Notes: generated by a model not told the origin, from the sequence alone. A stretch of DNA of 64,000 nucleotides from Strongylocentrotus purpuratus (GCF_000002235.5 NW_022145601.1:24035389-24099388); one strand, 5' to 3'. Shown: positions 22,070-33,533, numbered from the stretch's first letter. Program-made: numbers and translations.

Positions 22070-22990
22070 CGTGTAAGAGACTGCTTTGAGAATTGGAAGC
22101 TTTGAGTAGGGGATGTATTCTACGAGAGAAGTCATAAGAGATTGTTCAAAACAAATCCTGAAAATGAGCCATTCATGACGACTTCCCGTTATGGCATTAA
22201 GCAAAGTAGGGGGGACTTAAATACTTCTAGGGACACCGAGCTTCACTTGTAGGATAAAGACAAGCTGTTCAGAGTTAAAGCCAACCATCTTTGGTAGCTC
22301 TGGTACCAAGTCTAGGACAAAGTGGATGGAACTGCAATGCTCAACGGCATCTCAAGTCTCGACTATAAACAGGATAGGCCTCACAAAGTCGGATCTCAAC
22401 TTCATTTAAACAAAATTTGACGACTCTAAAAAGGGATTAGTACACGAGTCAATTGTTTGCTTCATGTGAGGGGAATGTTTCAAGGACCAGGAGCTTTAAG
22501 TGTGGGAGAATTCTACAAGGGAAGCTGTCAGGAATTGATCCACAACAAGTTGTGAGAACCAGCAGTTCATAAGAAGTAGCATTAAGCCAAGTAGGCAGGA
22601 CTATAATGATATATCGTGATAATGAGTTTCAAGTATAGGATAAAGACAAACTTCAGAGTCGACCCCAACCATGTTTGGTAGCTACAATAACAAGTCTTCA
22701 GAACGTTGAGACTTGTGCAAAGCAGGCAGAACTTTGATTGCCGAGACGTATGTCTATTGAAAGCAGGGGATAGTCAACCATTTTCATTTGTGGAAGGAAT
22801 TGCTTCAAGGACCTGGAGCTTGTGGGAGAAATACTACAAGAATCTATAAGGAATTCATTCAAAACAAGCGTCAAGAATTTACATTTCATAAACCACAATA
22901 GCATTAAGCCAAGTGGGCAGGACCATGATGCTCTAGGGACCGCGAGCTTCAAGATGAACTGTTGTGTTAACCCCAACAATGTTTGATACA
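22070..22990 (+). repeat. Degenerate ~350-bp tandem repeat resembling the last exon
   Basis: Three diverged units begin near 22070, 22459 and 22785. They share CAAGGACC-x-GGAGCTT, GTGGGAGAA, GGAATT-ATTCAAAACAAG, TAGCATTAAGCCAAGTAGGC, AGGATAAAGACAA and CCAACCATGTTTGGTAGCT. The first part of each unit resembles the coding sequence of the final MYND exon (AGGGACTGTCAGCTTAAAGC, TGGGAGAAATTCCACAAG, CTGTCAAGATTTC at 21953-22012). The simplest reading is that the end of the exon plus adjacent 3' UTR was duplicated in tandem and then decayed. The stops in all frames show the copies are non-coding. Confidence 0.6.
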
Positions 22991-23103
22991 TGCAGCTCTG
23001 ATAACGACAAGTCTTCAGGAAATCAAAAATATTACCAAGTAGGCAGAACTACAGACCTCTAAAGGCATATCAACTAAAAGCAGGGAATATTCTTCAAAAG
23101 ACC

Positions 23104-23245
23104 AGGGCCCGTCTTACAAAGATTTGATATTAATCTCAACTTATTTGTGATTGATATCAATCACAACTATGTACATATAAGAGATAGGAGACTCCAAACT
23201 TGCGATTGATTTGAATCAATCGTAACTCTATGTAAGACAGGGCCC
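23104..23245. repeat. MITE ('AGGGCCC' TIR family), copy 1
   Basis: AGGGCCCGTCTTACAAAGAT is inverted at the right end (ATGTAAGACAGGGCCC); TGATTGATATCAATCACAAC-type units pair inside. It shares ATAAGAGATAGGAG with the copy at 45007-45141. Confidence 0.75.
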
Positions 23246-23440
23246 AGTTGTTAAGATTGTTGTGAAAACTTCTGCCTTGCCAACTGCACATCGTTCAACT
23301 TTGTCAAGTAATGTCGCCTCGGAGCTAGGGATGAATCTTACCATTGAGAGGTGACTTCAACCAAGATATTCATTAGAATTTCTGTTTGCTTTATTTATTT
23401 AAGTATTTCTTTTCTTTTCCTCTGACTACTTAATTTATAG

Positions 23441-23686
23441 TACAGTCAAACCTGCTTTAGTGACCACCTGTCTTTGAAGACCACTCTTTTTGTTTCCCGG
23501 CTTGAAAATGGTTTCTCATTGAAACATGTACCAAAGGAACCTGTCTACAAAGACCACATTTTTTGTTTCCCTTGAAAATGGTTTCTCATTGAAATATGTA
23601 CTAAAGGAACCTGTCTTCAAAGACCATTTTTTTGTGTTTCTCTTGGGGGGGGGGGGGGGGGGTTGCTATAGACAGGTTTGACTGTA
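23441..23686. repeat. 'ACAGTCAAACCTG' MITE, copy 2
   Basis: TACAGTCAAACCTG is inverted at the right end (CAGGTTTGACTGTA), with TA borders. The interior has three ~60-bp repeats around CCTGTCT-x-AAAGACCAC and GAAAATGGTTTCTCATTGAA, plus a G run of 18 at 23645-23662. Confidence 0.8.
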
Positions 23687-23999
23687 CCAAGTGCATAATA
23701 GTTTACTGTATTCAGAACTTTACATTGTGTAGTTATGCATATCATCTCACTCCAGGGACTGAGTGGAAAGCAGTTCATTAGAATCAAAGTTGAGAGATCT
23801 GTTGCAGTCATGAAAAAATTACTTCAATTTGGTTGTGCAAAGTATGTTTTGGATTGCCTAGTGTACGTGCAGTCACCAGCATCAGAAAGTCATTGTAAGC
23901 TGTTGGAATATATGCTCGATTCCACACAATTCATATCGCTGTAATAAGATGAAGAGATGGTCAAAATACTCTACAGCGCATGTGGCTTTCAAGTCGAAG

Positions 24000-24775
24000 A
24001 GAAACTTCCAGGAGTTTATCTGAACTGACTCTAAAATCTACCTACAGTGTGTTGGAATTGAAAATTACTTTGATGAGCTACAGGAGATATTTTCTACTGC
24101 TTCAGGAAAGATGAGCTTCTAGGAGTTTATCTGAACTGACTCTAAAACATACAACTATGTGTTGGAATTTAAATTTACTTTGATGAGCCAAGGAGATATT
24201 TTTTACTGCTTCAGGAAAGGTTACTTTCCAGGAGTTTATCTGAACTGACTCTAAAACCTACAACTATGTGTTGGAATTGAAATTTATTTTGTTGAGCCAA
24301 GGAGATATTTTTTACTGCTTCAGGAAAGGTTACTTTCCAGGAGTTTATCTGAACTGACCCTAAAACCTACAACAATGTGTTGGAATTTAAATTTACTTTG
24401 GTGAGCCAAGGAGATATTTTCTACTGCTTCAGGAAAAAGTTGACTTAGAGGACCTTATCTGAACTGAATCTATAACATGTAACAATGTGTTGGAGTCCAA
24501 TTTATTTTGTTGAGCCAAGGAGATATTTTCTACTGCTTCAGGAAAGGTTTAATAGCTTTCTGGAGTTTATCTGAACTGACTCTTAAACCTACAACAATGT
24601 GTTGGAATTGAAATTTATTTTGTTGAGCCAAGGAGATATTTTCTACTGCTTCGGAAAAGGTGAGCTTCCAGGAGTTTATCTGAACTGACCCTAAAACCTA
24701 CAACTATGTGTTGGAATTTGAATTTATTTTGTTGAGCCAAGGAACAATTTTTGCCGGCTTCGGGAGAGGTTAGTA
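24000..24775. repeat. 110-bp tandem repeat, seven copies
   Basis: Units anchored on CCAGGAGTTTATCTGAACTG start at about 24008, 24119, 24228, 24337, 24447, 24559 and 24668. Each contains AACCTACAACTATGTGTTGG and GAGCCAAGGAGATATTTT. The copies differ by a few per cent and one has GACCTTATCT in place of the anchor. The array is 2 kb past the TPR-MYND stop codon and could lie in its 3' UTR or beyond it; no poly(A) site was fixed. Confidence 0.85.
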
Positions 24776-25417
24776 TCAAATGAAGAATACAAAATCTGTG
24801 AATTCAACTCTTCGGAGTTCTTCAAGGTTTAACAGCTTTCCCAGCCATACACCATATACATACTACATAGTACATGTACTACCACAGAGATGTAACCAAG
24901 CCAGAATAAGACAATGATATGTGGGGCTTGTAGTGCAGTGACGGTTATAAACAAGTGATGATTTAATATGCAGAATGAGCTTGCTACACACTGTAGTTAC
25001 TATCTGTAGAGCTACTGTTACATAGGAAACATGTTTGTTTGTATTTGATATTTATAGAGGGAGAATCATGTGCAGACATTGGATAGTGCTTTCTTTCTAA
25101 ATACCTTCACAACATACATGACTGTATACCGGTAAAAACATGTAGTTATTCATTCATTATTTGTATTTGGGTATTTTCCAATGAATTTCGAAACGTTTGG
25201 ATGTTATTTGCTTCTTTTTGCCATAGAAGATCACTTACTTTTAAGTGGAACTTATTCTATGTCTTTGAAAAATATAACTTTTTTTGTTGTCTTAGTTTTA
25301 GTTATGAAGTTTAGGCATTTCCATATGACTTATCACATGTAAATCTTTTCTAGTGAATAGTGTTTTTGATAGATACACCACCTTTATTTTGGTCTGTTCC
25401 ATGCTACAAGTTGTTTC

Positions 25418-25778
25418 TTTAAAGTAGTCATCCGAAGAATCAAAACTGTTTTGAATCAATGCAAAATTCATATCATTGCGTAGGGGAAGCCAAATATAAC
25501 AACTTCAAAATATGTTCAGGGCCTGCAGTAATCATCTCTCGAAAATGTTAATTTTGAGATCCAGATTTTCTGCCTTCAGTGGTCCTCCGTAGAGCATCAA
25601 GATTTGTGACGTCACACGTGAGACACTGCAAGCCACAAAGCATTTTACGCCTTTCCATGAAATCTACATGATTTTTCAGCAAATTTTTCGTCTTTTTCAA
25701 GAGAAAATCTTTCCATCCATATATAATTTGTCCATAATTATTAATTGTCTTGAATTTTCTTTGGGTGACTACTTTAAA
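25418..25778. repeat. MITE with TTTAAAGTAGTCA ends
   Basis: TTTAAAGTAGTCATCCGAAG at the left is inverted at the right (GGGTGACTACTTTAAA). The interior is non-coding. Borders are consistent with a TTAA target. Confidence 0.7.
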
Positions 25779-26578
25779 CCTGTTATTGTAAATGATTGGT
25801 CATTAATTATTGTCATTATGTTCTGTTTTATTAGAAATTGAGTTTGAACCTGTTTGTAACTTGTTTAGTGTGTTTACATCTATAGGACATGTCTTGGGAT
25901 GTATTATACTTTTTTTTTCTTTCTTTGAGACGAATCGATACAAATCAAGGATTATTTTTGTTAAGTTTGTGTACATACTTTCAGTTGATCAATGCATATT
26001 TTAATATACATGTTGTTTTTTTCCTTCACCATTTATGCTTATTTTCCCTTTGCAGAATATTTGACTTTCATTTCATAATAATACAAAATGAATCTCTACT
26101 GCTCCAAATTGAAATAGAATGTACATTATAGCACCAACCTAAAGAAAACTTCACCATGCAATGTATAGGCTACTGGTAAAGGTATGAAGAAAAGAAAGAA
26201 TAACATAAAACTCTGTTAAGGTACTTCTGTTATTCAAGTGTACATCCTTTTGTAATGTACCAGATGTTTGCATACATTTTCAATAGTTATGACTTACCAT
26301 GACTCCCTCTTATTTAAACTTTCTTGTGTATAGCAATATAGATAATCCTTAGCAAGTAGTAGTAGTTCAGGTTTGCCAAAGTTTCATGCCGTGAAGTAAT
26401 AGGCCATTTTCGTAATTTATCCAAATTTAATGCATAGGTCTCTGTGAAGTGCCTCGATACGATTGATTCCATTCACCTGTCTGTACTGTTACAAATAATT
26501 GTCTCAATAGTAAGAATTCCAATTGTGTACATTTAATTAGTTGTTGCTAGGTAGGACAAACATGGCTTGCCTTACCTA

Positions 26579-26792
26579 CACTATGAATATGAAGGACAAA
26601 GAAAGCGGACAAAATATACAGTTCCTCAGGTAGACAAAGGAACATCCCTTCACTGCTATTATGTAAAAAGTGAATATGCATGTGACACCTGTTCTACACA
26701 TTTTTACATAATAGCAGTGAAGGGATGTTCCTTTGTCTACCTGAGGAACTGTATATTTTGTCCACTTTCTTTGTCAGTCATATTCATAGTGC
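26579..26792. repeat. 220-bp hairpin MITE, copy B
   Basis: Same arms as at 20078 (CACTATGAATATGA start, CATTCATAGTG-like end) with a loop around AGTGAATATGCATGTGACAC. Nested in the 26400-27143 element. Confidence 0.9.
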
Positions 26793-26878
26793 TAACAGCA
26801 TGTAATATATGCAATATGCATTCTGACTATTAAAATACAAATATTCATGACAAGCGAATTTTGTAGTGAGGCACTTGA

Positions 26879-27095
26879 CACTCTATGAACATGACTGACA
26901 AAGAAAGCGGACAAAATATACAGTTCCTCAGGTAGACAAAGGAACATCCCTTCACTGCTATTATGTAAAATGGTGTAGAACAGGTGTCACATGCATATTC
27001 ACCTTTTTACATAATAGCAGTGAAGGGATGTTCCTTTGTCTACCTGAGGAACTGTATATTTTGTCCGCTTTCTTTGTCCTCCATATTCATAGTGT
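26879..27095. repeat. 220-bp hairpin MITE, copy C
   Basis: Same family and orientation as copy B, 87 bp further on, in the other half of the same host element. The loop contains CAGGTGTCACATGCATATTC. Confidence 0.9.
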
Positions 27096-27227
27096 GACGA
27101 AGACATATGCAAAAAATTTGGTAACATTACGAAAATGGCCTTATGAAATCACAACTGATTCAACACTGAAATTTGAGATGCAGCAAAAGTTTCTTGTTGA
27201 GGAAATGGCGAAAGTTTCTGCTTTTAC

Positions 27228-27400
27228 TATGAGTCAGTCATGTGAGTGATAGATAGAGATAGGAAAGTCCGCCTGTGTGGAGGGTTTTTTTTTTAAATTT
27301 TTTTTTAAAATTCTGACATTGAGTCAGTCTGCAGTCATGTGAGTGTTACAGATGGAGAAGGAAAAGTCCGCCTGCGTGAAGGAGTCTTTTGTTTCTTTTT
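27228..27400. repeat. ~90-bp direct repeat
   Basis: GAGTCAGTCATGTGAGTGAT with GGAAAGTCCGCCTGTGTGGA recurs about 90 bp on as CAGTCATGTGAGTGTTACAG with AAAAGTCCGCCTGCGTGAAG. A simple local duplication. Confidence 0.6.
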
Positions 27401-27752
27401 TTCTTCTGCAAAGTTTAACATTCTCCTCTCCTCCAAGACAGGAGAGGGGTTTGTTGAAGCCAGACTTATAGTCTCAGCTGAACATATTCCTGGACAAAAT
27501 ACATGTAGACTATTTTTTTGTCTGATGAAGGATGTTTAAATACAAGACAGGAATTCTCAGCAGATTGTTCCTTTTTTTTTTATACTGGAAGGCTAACTCT
27601 ATACATGTAAATGTATAAGTGATTATGAAGATATTACATTATGTTCAAAACTATTCATATGGCAATTTCTTTCAAATGTAGTTGTGTTCAGGTCGAAAGA
27701 TGTGTCTTGGCCTTGATGTAACAACGTACCCAATATTTTGTCCAGTCTGCTG

Positions 27753-28151
27753 TTAAAGAGAAGGTTGAGATCTGGGAAGAGGTAAAAAATAATTTGTGAG
27801 TGTTATCATTGTATAATATGCAAGTGTGGAATAACATTACAGTAAAAATGGTCCCTGAAAAGCATGGCTCTTCAAATGCCTTAATATTCTAAATATGGCA
27901 TGTAACATCGTAAAAGTGAGGACAGATTTTTATGCCACACGTTCGTGTAGTCCCATCTACATCTTTATGTGTACAGCGCTTGTAACTTTAACAAGACTGG
28001 GCCGAATATCTTATCATTTTGACGATTACAGAACCTTGCAGTACACACCAATACATGTACTTATATGCTAGATGATCAACCTTTTCTGATCGATTCCACA
28101 CTGTTTCTTTCACAATGCAGTTGCATGACCAGGACTCAACTTTATCTTTAA
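27753..28151. repeat. 'AGAGAAGGTTGAG' MITE, copy 2
   Basis: TTAAAGAGAAGGTTGAGATC is inverted at the right end (GGACTCAACTTTATCTTTAA). TTAA borders suggest piggyBac-type cross-mobilisation (inference). Confidence 0.75.
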
Positions 28152-28659
28152 CATAAGGTATTTCTTTAGCATTTTGGAATAATTAATATTGTATGAATGA
28201 GTCAGATACAACCTTGACTGACAGTAATGATTCCTAAGTATAACTAAGTACTTCATGATTGCTCAGCTGATTACATGTATGTCAGTGCACAGCATGTGAC
28301 ACGCCTCCACACTCCTCACACATAGGAAGTGAAAGCAGATGATAATATGACATGAGTCAATCCGGGGATTCCCCCATTTTAATGCTGCCTTGAAATTTAC
28401 ATGGGTTTGAGTTTCTGTGGAATTTTACCTGCAGCTCGATGAAACAGTTCAAGTTGCTGTGTGTTCCTTACGTTCTTTCCCCTAATATATCTCTTCTTCT
28501 GCAAAGAATTGTCGGAGGTGTTATAGAAGAGTTCTTGTTTTGCTTTTTTGGTGCATTGAAGGTCAAAGGTCAGACAGGTACATGTATATGAATAGCAAGG
28601 TATACAGAAGACTGGTACATGTGTCATCGTCACTATTATTTTCAAGCACCGTACATGCT

Positions 28660-28830
28660 TTTGAATTTGGGTAAAGTAGTAAACAAATATATTTAGAAAT
28701 AAACATTTGGGATTAGTAAACCCATATGTATTTATAAATAAAGATTTGGGATTAGTAAACACATATGTATTTATAAATAAACATATAGGGATTAGTAAAC
28801 ACATATGTATTTAGAATTACATGTGGGATT
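28660..28830. repeat. ~42-bp tandem repeat, four copies
   Basis: Units of TATGTATTTATAAATAAA plus GATTTGGGATTAGTAAACAC. The open minus-strand frame across it (repeated Ile-Asn-Thr-Tyr) is a by-product. Confidence 0.8.
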
Positions 28831-29346
28831 ACATGTGGGCCAGCTCAAGCTGTTTTTTCCCATTACTGTATCGGCCACATCTAAGATACCTGATGACTGT
28901 ATCAAGCTGGTAGCCCTACTAGCTAGAGCTTGAATCGGACAAAACATCAAATACAAAGATTTATTTGTGTCGTTTTACGTTCACAAAACCATAATACGAT
29001 TCAATAATACTTTGTAATGGTTGGGACATATGCATACCTTGGACTTGCCCAAGTGTGACATGTATGTGATTGATCGAATTATAGTTTCATTTTGTTGAAC
29101 AAAAGGTGATGTCTTGGAAGGCAAAGTCCATTAATCAGACATTAGTGCACAAACTATAACCACTTTTTAAATGCACAGCTGAAAAGCTAGAAATATCTCG
29201 GGCTGATTGTTAATTTGATTTTTTTTCCCCTATTTTCTGTGTTCCTGTATACTCATGTTCGATTAGTATAGCTTTTGAGATATATATAACTCAATGTGTG
29301 AGCCTGTGAGGTTCCAGACTGTGTGGAGGTATAAACATGATTGAAA

Positions 29347-29537
29347 TACAGTCAAACCTGCATAGAAACACCGTCCGAGGGAGACATTAAAAATGGTCTT
29401 TATATAGGCAGATGGTCTTTATGCAGAGGTTTATTTCACCACATGTTTTAATGAAAAACATTGAGAAATGAAATATGAAGTGTTTATAGACAGGTGGTCT
29501 TTCTTTACAGGTGGTCTCTATAGCAGGTTTGACTGTA
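29347..29537. repeat. 'ACAGTCAAACCTG' MITE, copy 3
   Basis: TACAGTCAAACCTGCATAGA is inverted at the right (TAGCAGGTTTGACTGTA); internal GGTCTTTAT and CAGGTGGTC phrases recur. Confidence 0.75.
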
Positions 29538-29591
29538 AACATGATCGCAGTGATTATTCAATGTTGACTCCTCCTTTATCTGCATGGTATA

Positions 29592-30417
29592 CAGTGCGTC
29601 CCAGAAAAAACGAAACCGAGAAGTATTTGAAAAGCTTAGAGTCTCCTCTTTCACGTGATGCTACTCAGATGATGCATATTTCACGCATGAGTGATTAAAA
29701 GCAATTTGAAGGAAGGAAACCAAAAAGACATTTGGCGGGCGGTATCTGAATTTCGAAGAAAAATTCGCATTTCTAGAAAGTTGAGTTTCTGCCCTTTCAT
29801 ATGACACCTCAATCAGGAAAAATGAGCGAGGAATGACAAAGTTCTGTTTGTTTAAAGTAGTGCTTGCATTTCCATAATTTTATTAAACGAATCCGTTTTC
29901 ACTGGCTGCCTGCCGTATCAATAAACGAAATCAACAATAGACTTAACTCCGTTTCGTTGACAATCAGCCGTAGACGAGAGTCTTCATGCGTGGCTGATTG
30001 TCAACGAAACGGAGTTAAGTCTTTTGTCAAATCTGCTTTTTGCTACGGCAGGCACCCAGTGAAAACGAATTCGCTTGTTAAAATTATGAAAATGTAAGGG
30101 CTACTTTAAACAAACAGAACTTTGTTATTCCTCGCTCATTTTTCCTGATTGAGGTGTCATATGAAAGGGCAGAAACTCAACTTTCTAGAAATGTGAATTT
30201 TTCTTCGAAATTCAGATACCGCCCGCCAAATGTCTTTTTGGTTTCCTTCCTTCAAATTGCTTTTAATCACTCATGCGTGAAATATGCATCATCTGAGTAG
30301 CATCACATGAAAGAGGAGACTCTAAGCTTTCCAAATATGTATCATTAATTAATTATGGTTGTGATTAAGGTATGATAAAACATCGATACTTCTCGGTTTC
30401 GTTTTTTCTGGGACGGT
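29592..30417. repeat. 820-bp foldback element
   Basis: The left arm 29597-29969 and right arm 29992-30415 are inverted copies with very few mismatches and a 22-bp loop (29970-29991). The ends read GTCCCAGAAAAAACGAAACC and its inverse. The right arm carries about 40 extra bp near 30340-30385. There is no transposase; the open frame at 29864-30097 spans the loop and reads arm sequence on both sides, so it is not a gene. The low divergence between arms implies a young element or arm conversion. Confidence 0.9.
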
Positions 30418-30822
30418 ATAGGAATAGTCCTCCAATCATGGGTTGTTGTCATCACCCTGAAGAACAAGGAAAAAACTATTAATTAACAAATAAAAACAAT
30501 TGACTGCATAATAAATAATATCAATGTGTATTTTGTTGAGCTTGATGGAGGGAACAAACTGTCCATGGAATTGGAACTAGTAGTAGTGAAAGAGCTTGCT
30601 TACATAGTTTGTATGTAAAGATGTGGTATATATGTGTGTGTACTGCTATGTTTGTGAGAGAGATTCCTTTCCATAGACCAGTTCACGGTTAGCACATGTC
30701 CCACATGACCCCGAATAGCCACAGATCTTCAAAACATGAAGAGGTCCCACTTTGTACATTTTGAAATAATCACTCCTAAAGCGATGGAGGTGCTACATAA
30801 ATAGCCTTTGTTTCACATTTGC

Positions 30823-31155
30823 AGTTTGGTGACAAATCATAGAAAATCCAGATTTTCCGACAGAACTTTGTTTCCTTGTGGGGAATTTGTCATATACCCA
30901 ATATTCCCTACCTCTAGATATAATTACAGTGATACTTTGTAAAGGAGGAAGGTGTTTTACCAACGTTGCCTACAATGTAGATGAACATTTCCCTACAAGC
31001 CAATGAACAAAAGGTGGGTCATTAAAATTTGTAGTTTGGTGACAAATCATAAAAATTCCAGATTTTCCGACTGAATTTTGTTTTCTTGTGGGGAGTTTGT
31101 CATATATCCAATATTCCCTACCTCTAGATATAATTACAGTGATACTTTGTGAAGA
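30823..31155. repeat. ~125-bp direct repeat pair
   Basis: Copies at 30823-30950 and 31030-31155 share AGTTTGGTGACAAATCATA, CCAGATTTTCCGAC and TATAATTACAGTGATACTTT with about 90% identity by eye. Confidence 0.8.
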
Positions 31156-31289
31156 ACCCCGAAAAAGTGCAAGTGTGTAAGATTGAAAGTGATACTATGC
31201 AAGGTTAAGCACGGTGATCTTTTTGAGGAAGTAGTTGTGATCGTTCATGATATGCCAGCACGTGCTTTCGATGAATATCCTTCAACTTC

Positions 31290-31580
31290 CAGTTGGAGGG
31301 GCGGGGGGGGGGGGGGAGGCTTTCACCCCCTCCCCCCCCCCCCCCCCAGAAAAAAAATCGAATTGAACTATGACCTAAAAAAAGGTTAATTAAGGGCAAG
31401 GAAAGAGAGAAAAAAGGAGATGGAGAAATGAACGTGAGAGAAATTAAGACCCCCCCCCCCCCCCTAGTCAGCGGCCTTGTCAAGTCACACTCAATTAGCC
31501 CAGGAAGACCGCGATGCCCCCTCCCCCATGCATGCCAGTGCCCCTTCAAATGCTGAGTCGACGCTACGCCACTCTAGACG
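31290..31580. repeat. poly-G/poly-C runs with an hAT-like MITE end
   Basis: G run at 31300-31315, C runs at 31325-31345 and 31450-31464, and the phrase GTCGACGCTACGCCACT at 31558-31574, which resembles the 6420-6440 phrase and hAT-type ends. Boundaries are not resolved. Confidence 0.45.
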
Positions 31581-31589
31581 ATGGCTATA

Positions 31590-32430
31590 TATCATGTGGA
31601 TGACTCCAAATGACTGAGATGTCGATTCGTATACATTGCAGGCACTAATATATCATGTATATAATCTTATTATGTTGTGGGGGAGGGGGTGTCTTCAATT
31701 TATTACTATTATCCATGGTGGTTGTTGCTGACGATGAAATCGATAGTCAGTTAGATAACGTGTCAAAAAAAAATCATTTATGATCAGCATTAATGTGCAA
31801 TAGATCCGTGGTCATCTTGAGATCTAGAGTTAGAAACTTTACTTATTAATTGATTTTTACTCATTAATTTTACCAACGGATCGTCTCGGGAAGCAATATT
31901 AATATACAAACTATATGCGTGCAAATAATTCATCTATCTTTATCTGTGGGTATTTTTCTTATATGTCTGTAAACTATGTAACGGAAATACATACTCTAAC
32001 ACAACGTATGCTGGTCATCGCACCTGAAACTGAATACTAGGTCATCATATAACACTTGAAACTAAACATCAAGACACAGTGTATCTTCCCTCTTTCTATA
32101 TATATCCCGCTATTTCTATTCAAAGGTTAGTGGATCTGAAGCATTATACCAACATCGTTGCTTATCAAATTCATTGACAACGGTAACTGCAAGTGAGGAC
32201 AACGCAAGTGATAATTGATAAAGATTGTAATCTCACAAAACGCGGGTTATCTCTTCATGTTGAGGTTTAACATTTTACATCAACAGTTTGAGATATGAAC
32301 TTCAGAAAATAGATTTTTCAAAAACAGCAAGTACGTGTAAATGACAGTATTAATTATGTAAGGAGATTTTTCATTTGCGACGAGAACATTAAACAATTGC
32401 AAGAGATTGGATGAAGAGTTCATCATTTCT
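31590..32430. other. AT-rich DNA before the GPCR repeat array
   Basis: No coding sequence or repeat was recognised. It could hold a promoter or 5' non-coding exon of the GPCR but no signal stands out. Confidence 0.4.
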
Positions 32431-32439
32431 TGTAAAGAT

Positions 32440-33106
32440 TATCAGTTCGGTGAGGAATCGTCGGTTGTATGGCCAGACTCTCAATAATGAGACGAGATTA
32501 CTAACATTCTGATGTGACGATCAGTTGGGTGGCGAAATCGTTCGTTTAGCAACAACTGGTTGGCGACGGATTATCAGCTACGTGACGAAACCGTCAATAG
32601 TGTGACGAAAAAATTGACTTGATGACGAAATTATCTACCGGGTGACGGAATAATCACTTACAAGGGTTTGAGATCATCCATTGTTTACGAGATTGTAGAC
32701 TGTGTGACGAGGTTATCAATTGTGTGACGAGACCACCACTTGGTGACGGGATTCACTCGTTTGACAACGTCCTCAAATAGTGGCGATATGATAAATTGTT
32801 GAAGAGTTAGACAATATTATCAAGGAATCACAATTTGAGTGACGTTTTTCAATTAGTTGATGATATTGTTAATTGGGTGACGAGATAATCGACTGTTCGA
32901 CGATATCGTCAACCGCGTGGCGAGATCATTCATTTAGCGATTGTTTGGCAAGATTATCATTTGCGTGACGAGATCTCCAAATGTGTTAAGAGACCAGCAA
33001 CCTGGAAACGAAACCATTAAATAAGTAATGATATCATTGTGTGACGATGTTATAAATTGTTATTTATAATATCACTTATCAGGGTGGACGATCAATAGTG
33101 TGAAGA

Positions 33107-33137
<31 letters not shown>

Positions 33138-33533
33138 GCCTAATAGTCCACTCCAAATTTTATTAAACCGAATAACCATATTATCGATTATGAGAGGAAC
33201 CTTGAAGTTGTATCACGATATTGTCAACCGGATGACGAGATCATACGTTTTTTGAAGTGATCGTTGAGAACATCAATCTTGTGAAGAAACCATCAAGTAT
33301 GCGACTAGATCATCAATCATGAGAGACAGGACAGTCAAGTGTATGCTAGAACAATCAATTGCGTGACTAGATAATAAGTGTTGTGACAAAATATTTATAT
33401 CATCAGCTGTGCGTCGAAACTATCAGTTATCCATTGCAAGTCAAATCAAATCAAAACAAATCATCTATTCTATGACGAAATCATCGATTGTGTGACGAGA
33501 TCATCACTTGCGAAACGAGATCAGCTGTTCGAA
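32440..33533 (+). repeat. Degenerate 20-bp tandem array abutting the GPCR start codon
   Basis: The sequence parses into about 45-50 units near the consensus ATCAATTGTGTGACGAGATC, with many substitutions and small indels. Clear units lie at 32700-32760, 32880-32960 and 33470-33533. Most units keep TGACGA or GTGACG. An AAT microsatellite (33103-33137) interrupts it. The final unit runs to within 15 bp of the ATG at 33534. Frequent TGA triplets keep it non-coding, so it is promoter and/or 5' UTR sequence. Confidence 0.8.

Larger units (their letters stand above)
26400..27143. repeat. TIR element carrying two nested hairpin MITEs
   Basis: The left end TAGGCCATTTTCGTAATT is inverted at the right (ACATTACGAAAATGGCCTTA). 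The interior (GAAGTGCCTCGATACGATTG, TTAGTTGTTGCTAGGTAGGA, AATATTCATGACAAGCGAA) matches the uninterrupted relative at 50155-50458. Hairpin copies B and C interrupt it. Confidence 0.7.

Noticed and set aside
24000-24775. CRISPR-like array
   Set aside because: The 110-bp units are contiguous with no unique spacers, and the genome is animal.
29864-30097. 77-codon open frame in the foldback
   Set aside because: It crosses the loop of the 820-bp palindrome and reads both arms; not a gene.
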